DNA of 64,000 nt, from the NCBI GenBank assembly GCA_000149265.1, contig CH003363.1, positions 591,980-655,979 on the forward strand, read 5' to 3'. Origin of the DNA: Ciona savignyi (taxonomy: Eukaryota; Chordata; Ascidiacea; Phlebobranchia; Cionidae). Both the position numbers and the translations under genes were made by a program. The notes beneath the pieces are model-generated. The model saw nothing but the letters and a program-made list of their open reading frames with translations, made no database searches and was not told where the DNA came from. How positions within the stretch are numbered: the first letter of the stretch is position 1; the number at the start of each line of letters is the position of its first letter. Below are positions 12,401 to 23,109 of the stretch, one piece after another.

Positions 12401-15400
12401 TTTAACAGCAAAAATGGAAGCATTAGCTATTTATTACTCCAACTAAGTTCAAATAATGTGTACCAAAATAGGTACGGTTTTAACATCAAAAATAGGAAGC
12501 ATTAGGTATTCATTATTCCAACTAAGTTTAAATATAATGTGTGCCAAAATAGGTACGGTTAATGGCCAAAGTAGGCAGCGTTTAATATACTTTATCCATT
12601 GGATTGCTATTCAATGTGCCAAATAAGTTTTGGTAATCTGTGCCAAAATAGGTAAGGTTTAAACAGCCAAAATTGGAAGCATTAGCTATTCATTACTCCA
12701 ACTAAGTTTAAATAATGTGTACCAAAATAGGTAAGGTAAATGGCCAAAGTAGGTAGCGTTTGATATTCATTTTATCTGTTAGATGGGAAAACTCAGGGCG
12801 TGTTATATCCCAGGCAATCGTAAGATTATCTCGCACCCACCGTCAGGTTACCAGGCTATTGTAGTGTGTTGAATACGAAGGAGATATTACTACAGTTAGT
12901 AGTTACCGATTAACATTCATCTGCCAAACATATTAGTTCTTGATATTTATTTAACTGAGATATTTGTTGTGTGTATGATTGTAATAAACTTTACAATATC
13001 ACAATACCCTCTAATGTTAATTAGATTTAATTTCCGAATTCCCGTCTTTATTATCACCAATCTCTCTCAGGCTTCCATACCTCCCGATCACGATGATCAA
13101 ACTGTCAAAGCTGAACGCACTCTGGATCAGTTCCAACCAATCTAAGCCCAACGTTCCCCTTCACGCCGAAATATGCCCCGACAATTCCCGCCGGATTCTC
13201 ACGAACGTCCTGTTCCCGCAACAGGATAAAGGTAAGGGTTGGACGATGGTCTATAAAACACGGAAAGGTGGAAAAGCGGAAATACAGAAAAGCGGAAATA
13301 AAATGTTTTTATACTCAATTCTTACCCATTTCAATGGCTGTTGAGGTAAAACAAGCCGAAAGGTTGTGGGATCGAAACCAGCCCAGGCTTTGGTTGTGGA
13401 CAAGCCACTTCACGGACATCGCCTGAACTCACTAAATTTTAGATTTTAATATTCATCAAAAAAATATTTGATAAAAAACAACAAAATTATATTATAAGGG
13501 TTTTTGTTAGGGAAGGGATATAGTTAGGGATGGATTTGAGATTGAGATAGTGTTAGGTGCAGTGTTAGAATTAGTTTCCATAGTTTCAGTAAGCAGTTCC
13601 CTTGTATCCTTTTTTTCATTTTTTGCACTTATTTTTTTAAACGTCGAAGATTTTGCCAACATTCCATTTCATGACCATTGTAGACATCAGTCGTGCGAAA
13701 ACCATTCTCTTCGACGAGACGGACGAGGGCTACGCGAACGACGCAGCCGACGACGACGACCTTGAAGCATACGCACGACGCGTACGCGGGAATACGCACG
13801 TCGTTTTCAACATGGATGCGATCACGTACAGTAACGACGTCGACATGCAAGACGAATCGTTGGAGAGCGACGAAAATGCGGATGAATACGCAGACGAACG
13901 CAATAGGTACGCATGCGTATTGCCTTGTATTGCGAATGTACGGTTAATTTCAAAAGAACTAAATTGTATAGCAGTAGTTGTGCGTAAAAAACGTGCTTAG
14001 CAGTAGTAATACATAAAAAATTAGAACGTGCAAACTAAAAGAAGGAAGCAAGAAAGGGTAGAAACTTCTCTAAAAAAAAAAAAAAATACTGCTTAAGATT
14101 TAGTATTCGGGCCAGGGTTATAGTTGATTTAGTTTAAAGGTTTAGATATTGCATATGCATAGTGGATTATAATAAAAACTAAGTGTTAATACGCATAACA
14201 ATAGCAATGCATAAAACCGACAACTTTTAATCGAACGGAGAAAAGTAAAAGGATGAAAACAGGAAAGTGATCAAGGGGAAACTGTAAATAATACTAGGTT
14301 AATTCTTGGGGTATTTAGGGCAGAGTTAGACTTAGCTTTCATAGTTTTAGTGATTATTTTCCCTTTTTCCCCACGTAGTGTTGCACGATCAAATAAACGA
14401 GGAAACATACAAAAAAATTGGAAACACTCAATCCAACTGTTTAAACCGAAACGGAGTAATTTAAGTTCGTTATATTAGCTTTAAAATGTTGTATTGATTT
14501 GTTTAAAACAACGTGTCAATCATTCAACTGGTTCGTATGTAAGCGACAACCAACTGGTCGATATTACGTGGTGACGGTGGCTAATTACTTAGTGGAGTCT
14601 GGGCTGTGACACCACAAAGATTATTGTCTCCTGACACAGCGTGGTTAATACTAAAAGACTGGTTGGTATATGGAACTAGTAGCAATTTCAGTAGCAATTG
14701 TTTAGTGGTTAAGGATTATGAACAATGGTTGCCTTCCCGTAGGTTTAAACTCAACGCAGTTAGGATGAGGTTAGGAATTAGTTACATTTTTTTATCGACA
14801 CAAGTTTCGAACCCACGATAGGTACGTCACTTTGGGCCGTTTTTATATATATAAGTGGGTATATGTATCGGTCGCGCAATCCATTCGGCCACACGACCTT
14901 ACTTATTTCCTCCTTTTAGTATTACCAACGTTTTTTTGGTTTAGTACTTCCCCTTATGATGTCACACAATATTCCCCAAGTTATTAAAAAGCAGCACATT
15001 GCGGGTCGAAACTTAAACCGGTTAAAAACTAGCATTGGCAAAAACTAACAAATGTGATAATATGTCCCTCAGAACTGTGGATTCGGTGATCAGATATGGA
15101 GATGTGAAGAACTCGGAAGAAAGTCGCACCACTGTAAGCCAACAAGGTAATCCGAAGTTAGATTACATTATCTGCTTAATTAATTGTAATCTTTTTTTTA
15201 TTGACATATATACTTTTGCTGTTCAATTAGCCCAGTGGTTCCCAAACTTTAAAAAAATCACAACGGACCCTTTGCAATTTTTTTAATCCGAAGTTAGATT
15301 ACATTATCTTCTTAAATGATTGTAATCTTTCTTGTCTACCGTGTAGCGCATTACTGTCCAAATAGGCGGATGTTTATTCTTAAATTGCCTTATCCACGTT

Positions 15401-18400
15401 AAAAGGGTTGTTTTGGCTAAGTTTTGAACCCAAGATGCGCTCGTTACTAAGACCATAATATATTTGCGGCCGCGTTAACCATTCGGCCAACAAGGTAATC
15501 ATTCCCAAGTTATGTTACAATATATTCTCAATTTATTGTAATCTTTTTTTGTTGACATATATCATTTTGCTGTTCAAATAGCCGAATGTTAAGTGCCTTC
15601 AAGCCAAAACAAGTTAATCTTTTTGGTTTCGAACCTATTATGAGCTCGTTACTAAGACCGTTTTTGTGCATAGAAATCAATATATGTTTTGGCCGCGTTA
15701 ACCATTTGGCCATACCTTTATCCAGTTTTAATGATAAATCCAATATTATGACATGCCCACAGTCGTAGTTTTGCTGGCAGAGTTAACCCCACGCTTAGTG
15801 TATGCAAATGAATCTCATTTCCAAGTGAAAACTTTTTAAAACTTCATCTAACTTCGTGAATTATTGATTTTTTGAAACAAGTCTGGCGCGTTGGCCTAAC
15901 GGTTAAGTGCGTCGTCTTTCAATTAAAAGGTTGAAGGTGCGAAACTGGTCGCTAGCTAGTTGGTTGTGTCCTTGATCAAGGCACTTTACGGACATTGCCT
16001 GAACCCAGCAGATTAATGGGTTCTACCAAATTAAAGAAACATGTCTATCATATACAACAAACTGCAATAGCTCCGGTAACCCGACGATTGGCGCAAGGTG
16101 ATCTGACAATTACCCGTGTGTTAACCCCTTGGTTTTCCCATTCACAGGGATAAAGATGAATATCCTATCCTAAGTTTAAATAATTGTTTCTCCCAGGTGA
16201 CCGGATGGAGATTGATGACCCTTTCTCCGTCCTCGTTCCTCCCAACCTCTCCCGCACCAACCTCTCCGTGGTCCCGGATCACGTGGATCGATACGACTCT
16301 CGTCCGATGTTGAAGACTGCCAACATCCTCCGCGTAGAGAAGTCCGACTCCTCCGGGAAGAGCTTTTTAGAGTCCGAGAGCGATCCGCAGCTCTCGCAGT
16401 CTGACAGCGAGTTCTCGAGCACTCCTTCTTCCGTCGTGCTCCGAGAGGAGGCGGGAAACATGCGCATCACCGCTAAAAAGATAAGCGAGCTCCTGAAACA
16501 AGACTCGGCTCCTCAATCCGAGGACCCTCTTCTATCCATCCGGACCTGGACCTCCCATTCCAACCTCCCTCTGGTTACGGATCCTCCGGAGCAATTTGTG
16601 GACAACACGTCCTCCTCCCGTCTTCCTCTTCCGTCAAGATTGTTGAAAAAGGGCGGATCAACGTCGTCATCAACAACAACGTTAGATTCAACATCAACAG
16701 TCGGTGGTCCGAACCACGACGAAGCCCACCCCACACATAGTCCTATGAAGTCCGAAATAACGGTCCATATTAGCCCTGTGTCGGTATCTAACCAGAACAA
16801 AGCCCCGTCGGCGGCCGAACCGTCCGAAAATGCCTTCACAAGTGCCCGGAACCTGTTAAATCGACTGGAACAGCTCGCCAAGCGGAACCAAGCCCCCTCC
16901 CAACAATGCGAAACCCCACCAAACGCCCTCCTGCAACTGCACGCCGATCGTACGCACGAAATTCACGCCCTGGCGAGCACAACTGCCCCAACTGTCGACA
17001 CACAACATTCAGAAAAGCCGCCAGCGCAGATTCAAGTCGCGGATATCAAAGCTGCACCGGATTTGAAAGAAAACGCGGCGAGTTTTAACAGTATTCCGTA
17101 CATGGACAGCGATGGCGAGTCGGACGTTTCAAAGCACGAAGAAGTGAGAGAAATATTAGATGATGATCTTAATACAGCGCAGGCTAGGACTAACCCTGAA
17201 CTTTCTATGAACGGGTTAACGGACGCGAGTTTACGGCACAGAACTGAATTGGCAAGTTTGGCTGTCTCTGAAATCAATAAACTTGAAGAAAGTGACGGAA
17301 GTCCAGTTGAAAACGAGAATTTCGCGGTGTCGCCGCCGTTTGCCGTCGAATGCAAGACGTTTGCCGTCGAGTGCAAGTCGTCGTCCGTTACGTCCGGCGA
17401 AACGGCGACGGATCACGATTCCGGCGTCGGAAATGACGTAGAAAGCCAGGAGTCGATCCCGGATGTGCAAGATGATCCCATGGACTTTGTGAGCAGCGCG
17501 AAGCAAGCGAGGGTGGTCGAGAACAGCGAGCAAGGAGGGAAGGTCACAAAATTGACCGAATCGACCGCTGTGAGACGTAACAACCTCGGATGGTTGGCGG
17601 TGGTGCGGACCGACAACGCGGCCAATTTGTCGAAACAACCAGAAGAACAACAAAACACACAAAAACAGTCCGATCCGCATAGTTCCCATCATAACTTACC
17701 GTTCTACCCGACCACTACTGCTCCTACGGTAGCGCCGACTACGGTAACGTACAGCAAAGAATACGAAGCGAGGCAACCGACCGAACCCTCTCACCGGGTC
17801 TCCGACAGCATCAAGAAGTTCGAAAAGTTCTTCGAAGGGGGTTTCCCTTCTCCTGCTCGTGTTGCTCCTCCAGCAATCGCTCCTAAAAACGAGGAGAACT
17901 CGAGAAGCAGCAGACAAGGGAAAACGAACGTCGTGTCGTTTCACGCGCCGTCAAATTACCCCGCAAAGCCGATCGCTGTCGCCACTATACTACCAAGCGT
18001 CGATTCGAGAACCCAGGAACCGTCCGCTACGCAACCGTCGACTTTTCAACCCGTTCCGACCTGCGTTGAGACCAACAAAGACGAGAAGCAAAATCGGCCG
18101 GAACCTCCGCCCGCGTCGCCGAGAACCCGACGGAATTCCGGGCAGCGGAAATCGAAGTTCGAAGAAGCGTTGGCGGCGACCAAGCATAAGCACTTCAGGG
18201 ATCGATTAGAGAAGATGATGCAAGACAGAAGTCCGACTTTGACTTTCAGCAAGCGTGCGTCTCACTCCAGTCTATCCTCACTAGCCAGCATACCTCGTAT
18301 CACGTCACCTGTCCCTCGGGCGCTTTCTCCGCACGGAAAACAGACTCCTTTCGAGCACCTAACGGCCGAGGATACCTTCGCGCCCGAAATTGACCGGAAA

Positions 18401-21400
18401 GAGCCCGAAAACGGACCAGGTCGCACGTCGAGGTCAAGTTCAATCCACGCCAGGCTTAAAGAGAAGCTAGTCGCGCCCACGCCGGCACCAGCTACGAAAC
18501 CAGTTACTTCGTCCCCGCAGAAACAGAGCGGGTCGACCCCACCCTCATCCCGGCCAAAAAGCACTAATTCCTCCCGACCACCGGTCGGACGACGCGGCTC
18601 AACGCAGAGGAGTTCGGTCCGCAGCCAGAGCATCACGGATACGGACGAAAAATCGGACGAGACGGACGGAAAGAAGAGTCTGGAAGAGCAACTTGGAAAA
18701 CTCATAATAGACGTATCGGCCGCGTCGCCTCCACCTCGAGACGAACAGGGTTTCGTGCCCTACAGATCCACTGCACAGCAGCAACTCTCAATGACCAAGC
18801 AGCAAGCGCAAGATCTGCAGAGTCACTTTATCTTCCCTCCTGGGACGGTAAAAGCCCCCAGCGCTCAAGCCCAATCCTACCGCAAGCCGCCCATGCCTGT
18901 AGACTGGAGGCATCAGCTACTGCGTCATATTGAACGAAAAAGGCTTGAAAAGAACGAACTGAGCGCGATTCATTCGTTGCCGGTGCACGGGCACCCTGAA
19001 GGACAGGTCCCTGCGTCTCAGAAAGATCGTGCGTTGACGCGTAACGCTGACGCACGTCGCTCGTTCGGACGCGACGGTGAACGGATCAAAAAACCGGACC
19101 CGCAGCTTAACATGGCAAGATCGACTACAGCTCCTGAAATCGGACAGCGCGCCGCGCGTACGATGCGACGCGACAGTTCGTTGCAAGACGCGAACAATTT
19201 CGTCCGTTCTGTTCCGACGAACCAACCTCAGCAGTCGAGCAAGCCGCCAGGGCGGCGGTCGTCAGGTCGATTCCTTCGAACCCGCACCCCTGGACCGGAA
19301 ATGACGTCAGCAAAGCACAATGACGTAGCCGTCCGTCCGAAGAGCGCGATGGACATGCCGTACAACGCACCCACAGCGTACGCTCCGGTATCGAACGGTC
19401 ATTCCGATTGGAACGTCAGTACGAAGTCAAGCGAAGTGCAGGTAAATAACTTAACAGCTAACTGATGATTCAACTGATAATTTATTAGCAACAATTTTAC
19501 GCGAATTTGAAAAATTGCAAAACATGTATCATAAGCCACTAAAAAAATATCTAGATTAACATTAGAATGGCTGAGTTTGGGCGTGTTATTTGTCAAGTCG
19601 AAACATTAGATTAAGTACTAGCTTTTAAATAATTAAGTATAGATTAAGTATTAGCTTTTAGAAAAGGTTTTAAATATTTTTTAAAATATAAACACACAAC
19701 TTAAATGAGATTTCTTAAATGTATTTTCTTGCGCCTTTTCCGTAAATTCAGTTTTCTTTTGACGAAAGTGTTTCGCTAAATCATAGCGTTCCTTCCGTAT
19801 TACGCCGTACTCACCTCTCTTCGTAAGACTGGCTCCATGAAATTATAAAAGGTGTTTTTCCTGTGTATACAATGCAGTGGCATAAAATTATGATTTAAAT
19901 CAATTTCGTTCTAATTTCTATCATAAAAGTTGTATTTTCACCTGACGTCATTCCTTCTACAGCCTCCCACCCACAACACCTTCCAGACGGTGGCGCCACC
20001 GAGCTACGAGGACCATCTGATGCGGATCGCTTATCCAGGTGCGGCGCAACAGCAGAACCACGACTACGTAAACGTCGAGTACGTCGACCAAATGCGCGCG
20101 TCGACGCGTCGGAAGAGAACGGACGAGACGGACTACATGGACGAGCTGGTTCACGACCCACAGTCTGCGTATCCTCTCCGTTCAACTGGATCGCACGAAT
20201 CGGTGCTGAACGCCAAGTGAGCTGAGTTCTTACCTCGTTAAGCCCGTATACATTCTCACGCTTTTTTTTCGCTTTACCCCTTACTGACCATTAAATGTAG
20301 CAAAATAATGGAATTAACTGAATGGGAAAATGACTAGCAGAAACTTAGATAAAGGAATCTCTTAATCTAGGATTAGGTTAAACTAGGTTTATGCATACCA
20401 CACTAGAAGATCAGTTTTAGCATTTTTACGGATGGGGTTATTGTCGGCGCAGAGTTCCCTTCTTACTTGCCGTCTTTCCAAACTTATATTTTTGTTGTTT
20501 AAAATGCGAGTAACCATGCACCTTGCATAACCTTCGTAAACTTATTTGCAGGATGGACAAGATGTACTCGTACGACGCACCGCCTCCGATACCCGCGAAA
20601 ATCCGCAACTCCAACTCCCACGACTCCATACTCGACAACCCCCACCATAACAAGCAGTCGCGCTACCAGGACCCCAACTACGGGTCCCAGAACTACGTCT
20701 ACCTCCCCGCGAGGGCCGCTTACCCCGAGTACCGACCCCAGTACCCACCCTACCAGCCGAACGACCGTAACTCTCAGTACGGGGTAATCCCCGCGCCGAC
20801 CAAAACACAGCGCCACCAGCGCAGCAAGAAGCAACCCACATACGTCATCCAGCCACGGTGGGGCGCTAGTGAGGACCAGATGTACCTTCCCCCTCCACCA
20901 GGCTTCCATGACGATTACGTGGAACAGGTTCCCCCACTTTCCCCATCCTTGCAAAGGGCGTACAGCGGCGAAAAAGAAGATGAAAGGTATAGATTGTTTT
21001 TTTTTGCGAATTTGGTAATTCTATATCGACACTGTACTACGTAGCGCTGAAAAAAACCAACGTTCTACCGCATGCTGCTTTTTTTCTTATTTTAAATAAG
21101 TGGAATATGGGAAACTATGCGGTGTAACACACAGTAGTAAAATTAACCCATGTTACACTAGGTGGTTCCCCACATTTCCCGTTTAAATAATTTCCATTCG
21201 ACCATATCACTCGTTTAAAATCCCAATTCCTTTCCAGCGTCGCGTCTGCGTTCCGACCATACCCGCAAAACCGGCAGCCGCAACACCCCACCAAACCCAC
21301 CAGCACCAGCAACCACTACTACCAACCATCGCCGCCGCACCAGTACGACGACCGGCTCACCTACAACCACAGACCGACCATCATCGACCACCACCGCTAC

Positions 21401-23109
21401 CACCATCAGCTCGACCGGGGAGCCAGTCGCTCGCACAATAGGGGATTCCCCAGGCAGCAGGAGCCGAGGAATAAGCATTATATGAACGATTATAACGAAG
21501 ACAGGGAACAGAGGTAGGATAGTTTTGTTACTCTATAAATACTAGGTAATCTCAGTTTTTTTTATATTACATTTGTCTGATTTTTTTATATCTGTAATAT
21601 TTTTTTTGTCAATTTTTAAAGATGGAAATTATCGAATAAAAATACATAGCTTTGGTAAAAAATATGTCTGTGAAATATATGTTCGTTTTTTTTGTGATTA
21701 GTAAAATTTCTACATTTTTAAAATTAACTCCGTTAGGATGGATAATGGGTTAATATCAATTTATTATTTAAGCATTTAATAATAAAGCCTATTGTAACCA
21801 GGCTAAGTTTTGAACCTAAGTTTGACTTTTAACTAGACCTTTTTTATCCATAAATCTGTACATCATTCAGTCGCGTTGACCACAACCGTTCATACCTAAC
21901 CTTGTAGTCCAGACATGGGCAACATACGGCTCTTGGGCCTTGCCCGACCCGTAAAAGAGATTTTAACTGGTATCTAACCATACCCTTTAATTAAAATATT
22001 GAATACTATTCCTGTAATAATCTGGCCCACCAAGAACTTTATTTTCCCACATCTGGCCCGTCCACTAGAGAAGTTGCCCACCCCTGCTATAGAAAAACTA
22101 TACCCTTGTTGTAACCCGTATGGAGAAAATCAAGAAACTATACCCTTGCTATAGAGAAACTATACCCTGGCTGTTACCCTTGTTGCAAAACTATACCCTT
22201 GTTACCCACCCTTGTTGTAACCCGTGACGTAATTTACAGTGTTCCCGTGGACCATGGCCGCCATTGGCACGACGAACCCACGGGGGTCGACATTGTCACC
22301 GTCACCGTCCGCAAGAACCCCACCTTTGGCTTCCATATCATGGGGGGTATCGACGCGGGGGGAAACCCCTACCGACCCGACGACGACGGGGTGTTTATAA
22401 CGTACGTGGCGCCGGGTGGCTCGGCGGACGGTCATGTGCAACCGGGCGACAAGATATTACTGGTAAGATTAAGCTGCTCGTGATTTCAGTGGATTTTTTG
22501 TCGGTGGTATATATTTGGGGAGGGAACCTTATTTCAGAGTATCTTTGGAAGATTTATTTTTTGGGAGGGTGTATTTTTTTGTTGAGTGAATTTGCTTACA
22601 AAATCGCAACCACAAAAAAAGTACATTTTTGGCGCATGGGCCAGGATTATAGACTTGAATTACTCCCAAAAAATGATTTGAGTGAATTTTCACATTATTC
22701 GACTTGCATTGTTCCACCTTAAAGTATCCTTAACCATATAAGCCATATATGTGGTAATAGAAAAGGGTGCATATGTGCATCATCAGAACAACCACTTAAT
22801 TTAAAAACTCTAGTTAATTTTTAAAAAAAACTACGTATTTCAAACTTTAAAATATAATTTTCAAGTTTCCAATACATTTTTGTGTTGAATAATTCAAATA
22901 TTTTTTTCTATAAAAAGGCTACTAGTTCAGTAGCTCTAACCTTATATTTTGTAAACCTTGTTTCAATTATAATACCGGTTTATTTACCTTTTCAGGTTAA
23001 CGGATCCGACTTTGTCGGAATCACCCACAAACGCGCGGTTGACCTTCTCCGCAATGCTGGCCACGTCGCCGTCCTAGTAGTCGAGCGATTGGTCGGCAGG
23101 GCGGTTTAG
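496..23109 (+). CDS. ERBIN/LRRC7: LAP-family scaffold protein, ERBIN/LRRC7 (densin) orthologue group, 17 exons, 5'-incomplete
   Basis: Exons: 496-1812, 2853-3010, 4717-4834, 5521-5599, 8005-8215, 9045-9264, 9956-10103, 12223-12393, 13071-13231, 13684-13906, 15073-15146, 16197-19441, 19963-20216, 20552-20986, 21238-21513, 22240-22462, 22996-23109 (TAG). All junctions are GT-AG and the phases join without a break, giving 2474 visible codons; the first codon is split, so the true start is upstream. Counting from the first full codon, residues 1-438 are a Ser/Pro/Lys-rich extension. A CLC motif follows at about 441-443, where vertebrate ERBIN and LRRC7 have palmitoylated cysteines at the extreme N-terminus. 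LRRs run from about 455 to 830 and include the family signatures DASVNP, LPANFGR, LRDNQL and SSNQSKP. A conserved [17 protein letters not shown] segment lies near 1860, a PPSY WW-type ligand near 2055, and a PDZ domain (FGF loop, [22 protein letters not shown]) at about 2377-2470. Vertebrate relatives are about 1400-1550 aa, so this one is unusually long. The family scaffolds basolateral and synaptic membrane complexes. Sure of the family and not of which vertebrate paralogue; tunicates may have a single pro-orthologue. Confidence 0.93.
3019..3655. repeat. Foldback-like element with a 120-bp internal minisatellite
   Basis: Three near-identical 120-base units start at about 3061, 3181 and 3301, followed by one or two decayed units to about 3540. 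Terminal parts match the foldback-like family seen elsewhere: GGAAACTG near the left, and TTTTAGTGAGCAG followed by a CT-rich run near 3625-3650. Because 120 is divisible by three, the array is open for 108 codons (3073-3399), but the peptide is simply the same 40 residues repeated and lies inside a LAP intron, so it is not called as a gene. Confidence 0.85.
4333..4368. repeat. Perfect 12-bp inverted repeat (hairpin)
   Basis: ATGAACCGATTT and its exact complement AAATCGGTTCAT flank a 12-base loop inside a LAP intron. No other copy was noticed in the window. Role unknown. Confidence 0.7.
7490..7592 (+). repeat. Short tRNA-like repeat (family S2), decayed 5' half
   Basis: Contains GCGCGACCGATACATATACC and, 50 bases later, a B-box-like GGTTTCGAAACTTGG. 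It belongs to the roughly 100-bp family whose best members start with GGTCGTGTGGCCGAATGG, like a tRNA A box, and end with GGGTTCGAAAC, like a B box. Confidence 0.7.
7795..7905 (-). repeat. Short tRNA-like repeat (family S2)
   Basis: Reverse-oriented copy ending in the A-box-like complement GTTAACCATTCGGCCACACG at about 7880-7900. It lies in the LAP intron before the 8005 exon. Confidence 0.7.
10097..10410 (+). repeat. Tandemly duplicated S2 repeats carrying copies of an exon-intron junction
   Basis: The real exon end at 10103 (TTTGAG|GTAAAAG) is followed by a short tRNA-like repeat (GGTTACCGATGCATATACC). A second unit starts near 10286 (TCTGAG|GTAAGAG) with the same tRNA-like repeat, and a third start is near 10404 (TCTGAG|GTAAGAC). 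Inside the first unit, a 20-bp motif (ATATTCCAATATAAGAAAA) is repeated four times at about 10147-10230. The duplication therefore copied the 5' splice site into the intron. Confidence 0.8.
11951..12107. mobile_element. Foldback-like MITE, well preserved copy
   Basis: Left end GGAAAACTGCTCACTAAAT and right end AAGTGAGCAGTTTCCCTCTT form terminal inverted repeats, with purine-rich (left) and pyrimidine-rich (right) outer flanks. The interior is the G- and T-rich family core (TTAGGGCGTTAGAG...GGGATTGGGGTTT). It is about 157 bp, non-coding, and lies 115 bases before a LAP acceptor. Confidence 0.8.
12384..12780 (+). repeat. Intronic tandem repeat containing copies of the adjacent 5' splice site
   Basis: The genuine exon end CCAAAATAG|GTAAGG (12393/12394) recurs as CCAAAATAGGTACGG at about 12463 and 12544 and as CCAAAATAGGTAAGG at about 12643 and 12722. 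Each copy is followed by related sequence (GGAAGCATTAG, CCAACTAAGTT). Units are about 80 bases or multiples of that. Several decoy donors as strong as the real one therefore lie downstream of this LAP exon. Confidence 0.85.
14240..14365. mobile_element. Foldback-like MITE, decayed
   Basis: GGGGAAACTGTAAATAATACTA at the left and TTTTAGTGATTATTTTCCC at the right are relics of the family termini. The core (TTGGGGTATTTAGGGCAGAG) matches other copies. A related purine-rich stretch begins at about 14040. It lies in a LAP intron. Confidence 0.65.
14800..14902 (-). repeat. Short tRNA-like repeat (family S2)
   Basis: Reverse copy with B-box complement GTTTCGAACCCACGATAGG and A-box complement CCATTCGGCCACACGACC. 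Both boxes are intact, so it is one of the better preserved members. Confidence 0.75.
15410..15718 (-). repeat. Two reverse S2 tRNA-like repeats in tandem context
   Basis: Copies at about 15410-15490 and 15608-15718 both end in GCGTTAACCATTCGGCC or GCGTTAACCATTTGGCC and are separated by a shared AT-rich spacer (TGTAATCTTTTTTTGTTGAC). The same spacer also precedes them near 15180, so the block has grown by local duplication within a LAP intron. Confidence 0.7.
15881..16172 (+). mobile_element. tRNA-derived SINE (family S1) ending 25 bases before the giant LAP exon
   Basis: Starts with GTCTGGCGCGTTGGCCTAAC, which resembles a tRNA A-box region, has a B-box-like GGTGCGAAACTGG, and continues through CAAGGCAC, AACCCAGC and TAACCCGACG to a TATCCTATCC tail. 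About 290 bp. Full-length copies elsewhere share this order, and the ATCCT repeats at one end are typical of a SINE tail. Simmen and Bird described a composite SINE in Ciona (Cics-1 from memory); identity was not checked. Confidence 0.85.
16197..19441 (+). other. Giant low-complexity exon of the LAP gene
   Basis: This single 3245-base exon holds 1081 full codons, rich in Ser, Thr, Pro and charged residues and mostly without a recognisable fold. It includes a small internal duplication (TFAVECK after PFAVECK, near 17335-17380) and a basic region before the conserved [17 protein letters not shown] block near 18900, which corresponds to the DWR-QLLRHIEA segment upstream of the PDZ domain in ERBIN and LRRC7. 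The exon begins 25 bases after the end of a SINE and ends with a CAG|GTAAAT donor. Confidence 0.9.
21910..22086. mobile_element. hAT-like MITE relic
   Basis: The left end CAGACATGGGCAACATACGGC and the right end GTTGCCCACCCCTG are inverted relatives, similar to the CAGGGGTGGGCAAC ends of many animal hAT elements. Internal GGCCCGCC-like words (TCTGGCCC) are also typical. The flanking 8-mers do not match well, so the target duplication has decayed. Confidence 0.55.
22087..22215 (+). repeat. Tandem repeat before the PDZ exon
   Basis: Units around AAACTATACCCTTG and TTGTTGTAACCCG are repeated about five times with varied spacing, ending 25 bases before the acceptor of the first PDZ exon. Confidence 0.75.
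22240..23109 (+). other. PDZ domain exons and stop of the LAP gene
   Basis: Two exons (22240-22462 and 22996-23109) encode one PDZ domain of ERBIN/densin type. The carboxylate-binding loop reads TFGFHIMGG, followed by [15 protein letters not shown], a PGDKILL strand and a final helix [14 protein letters not shown]. The protein ends 11 residues after the VLVVERL strand, as in the vertebrate family, where PDZ is also last. A direct tandem repeat (22090-22215) and a decayed hAT-like repeat sit just upstream of the acceptor. Confidence 0.92.

Noticed and set aside
16513..19370. Several long minus-strand frames opposite the giant LAP exon
   Set aside because: They are shadows of a compositionally biased coding exon; none has family resemblance or its own splice signals.
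22529..22717. Frames in the intron between the two PDZ exons
   Set aside because: Intronic, AT-rich and without similarity; the PDZ domain is complete without them.
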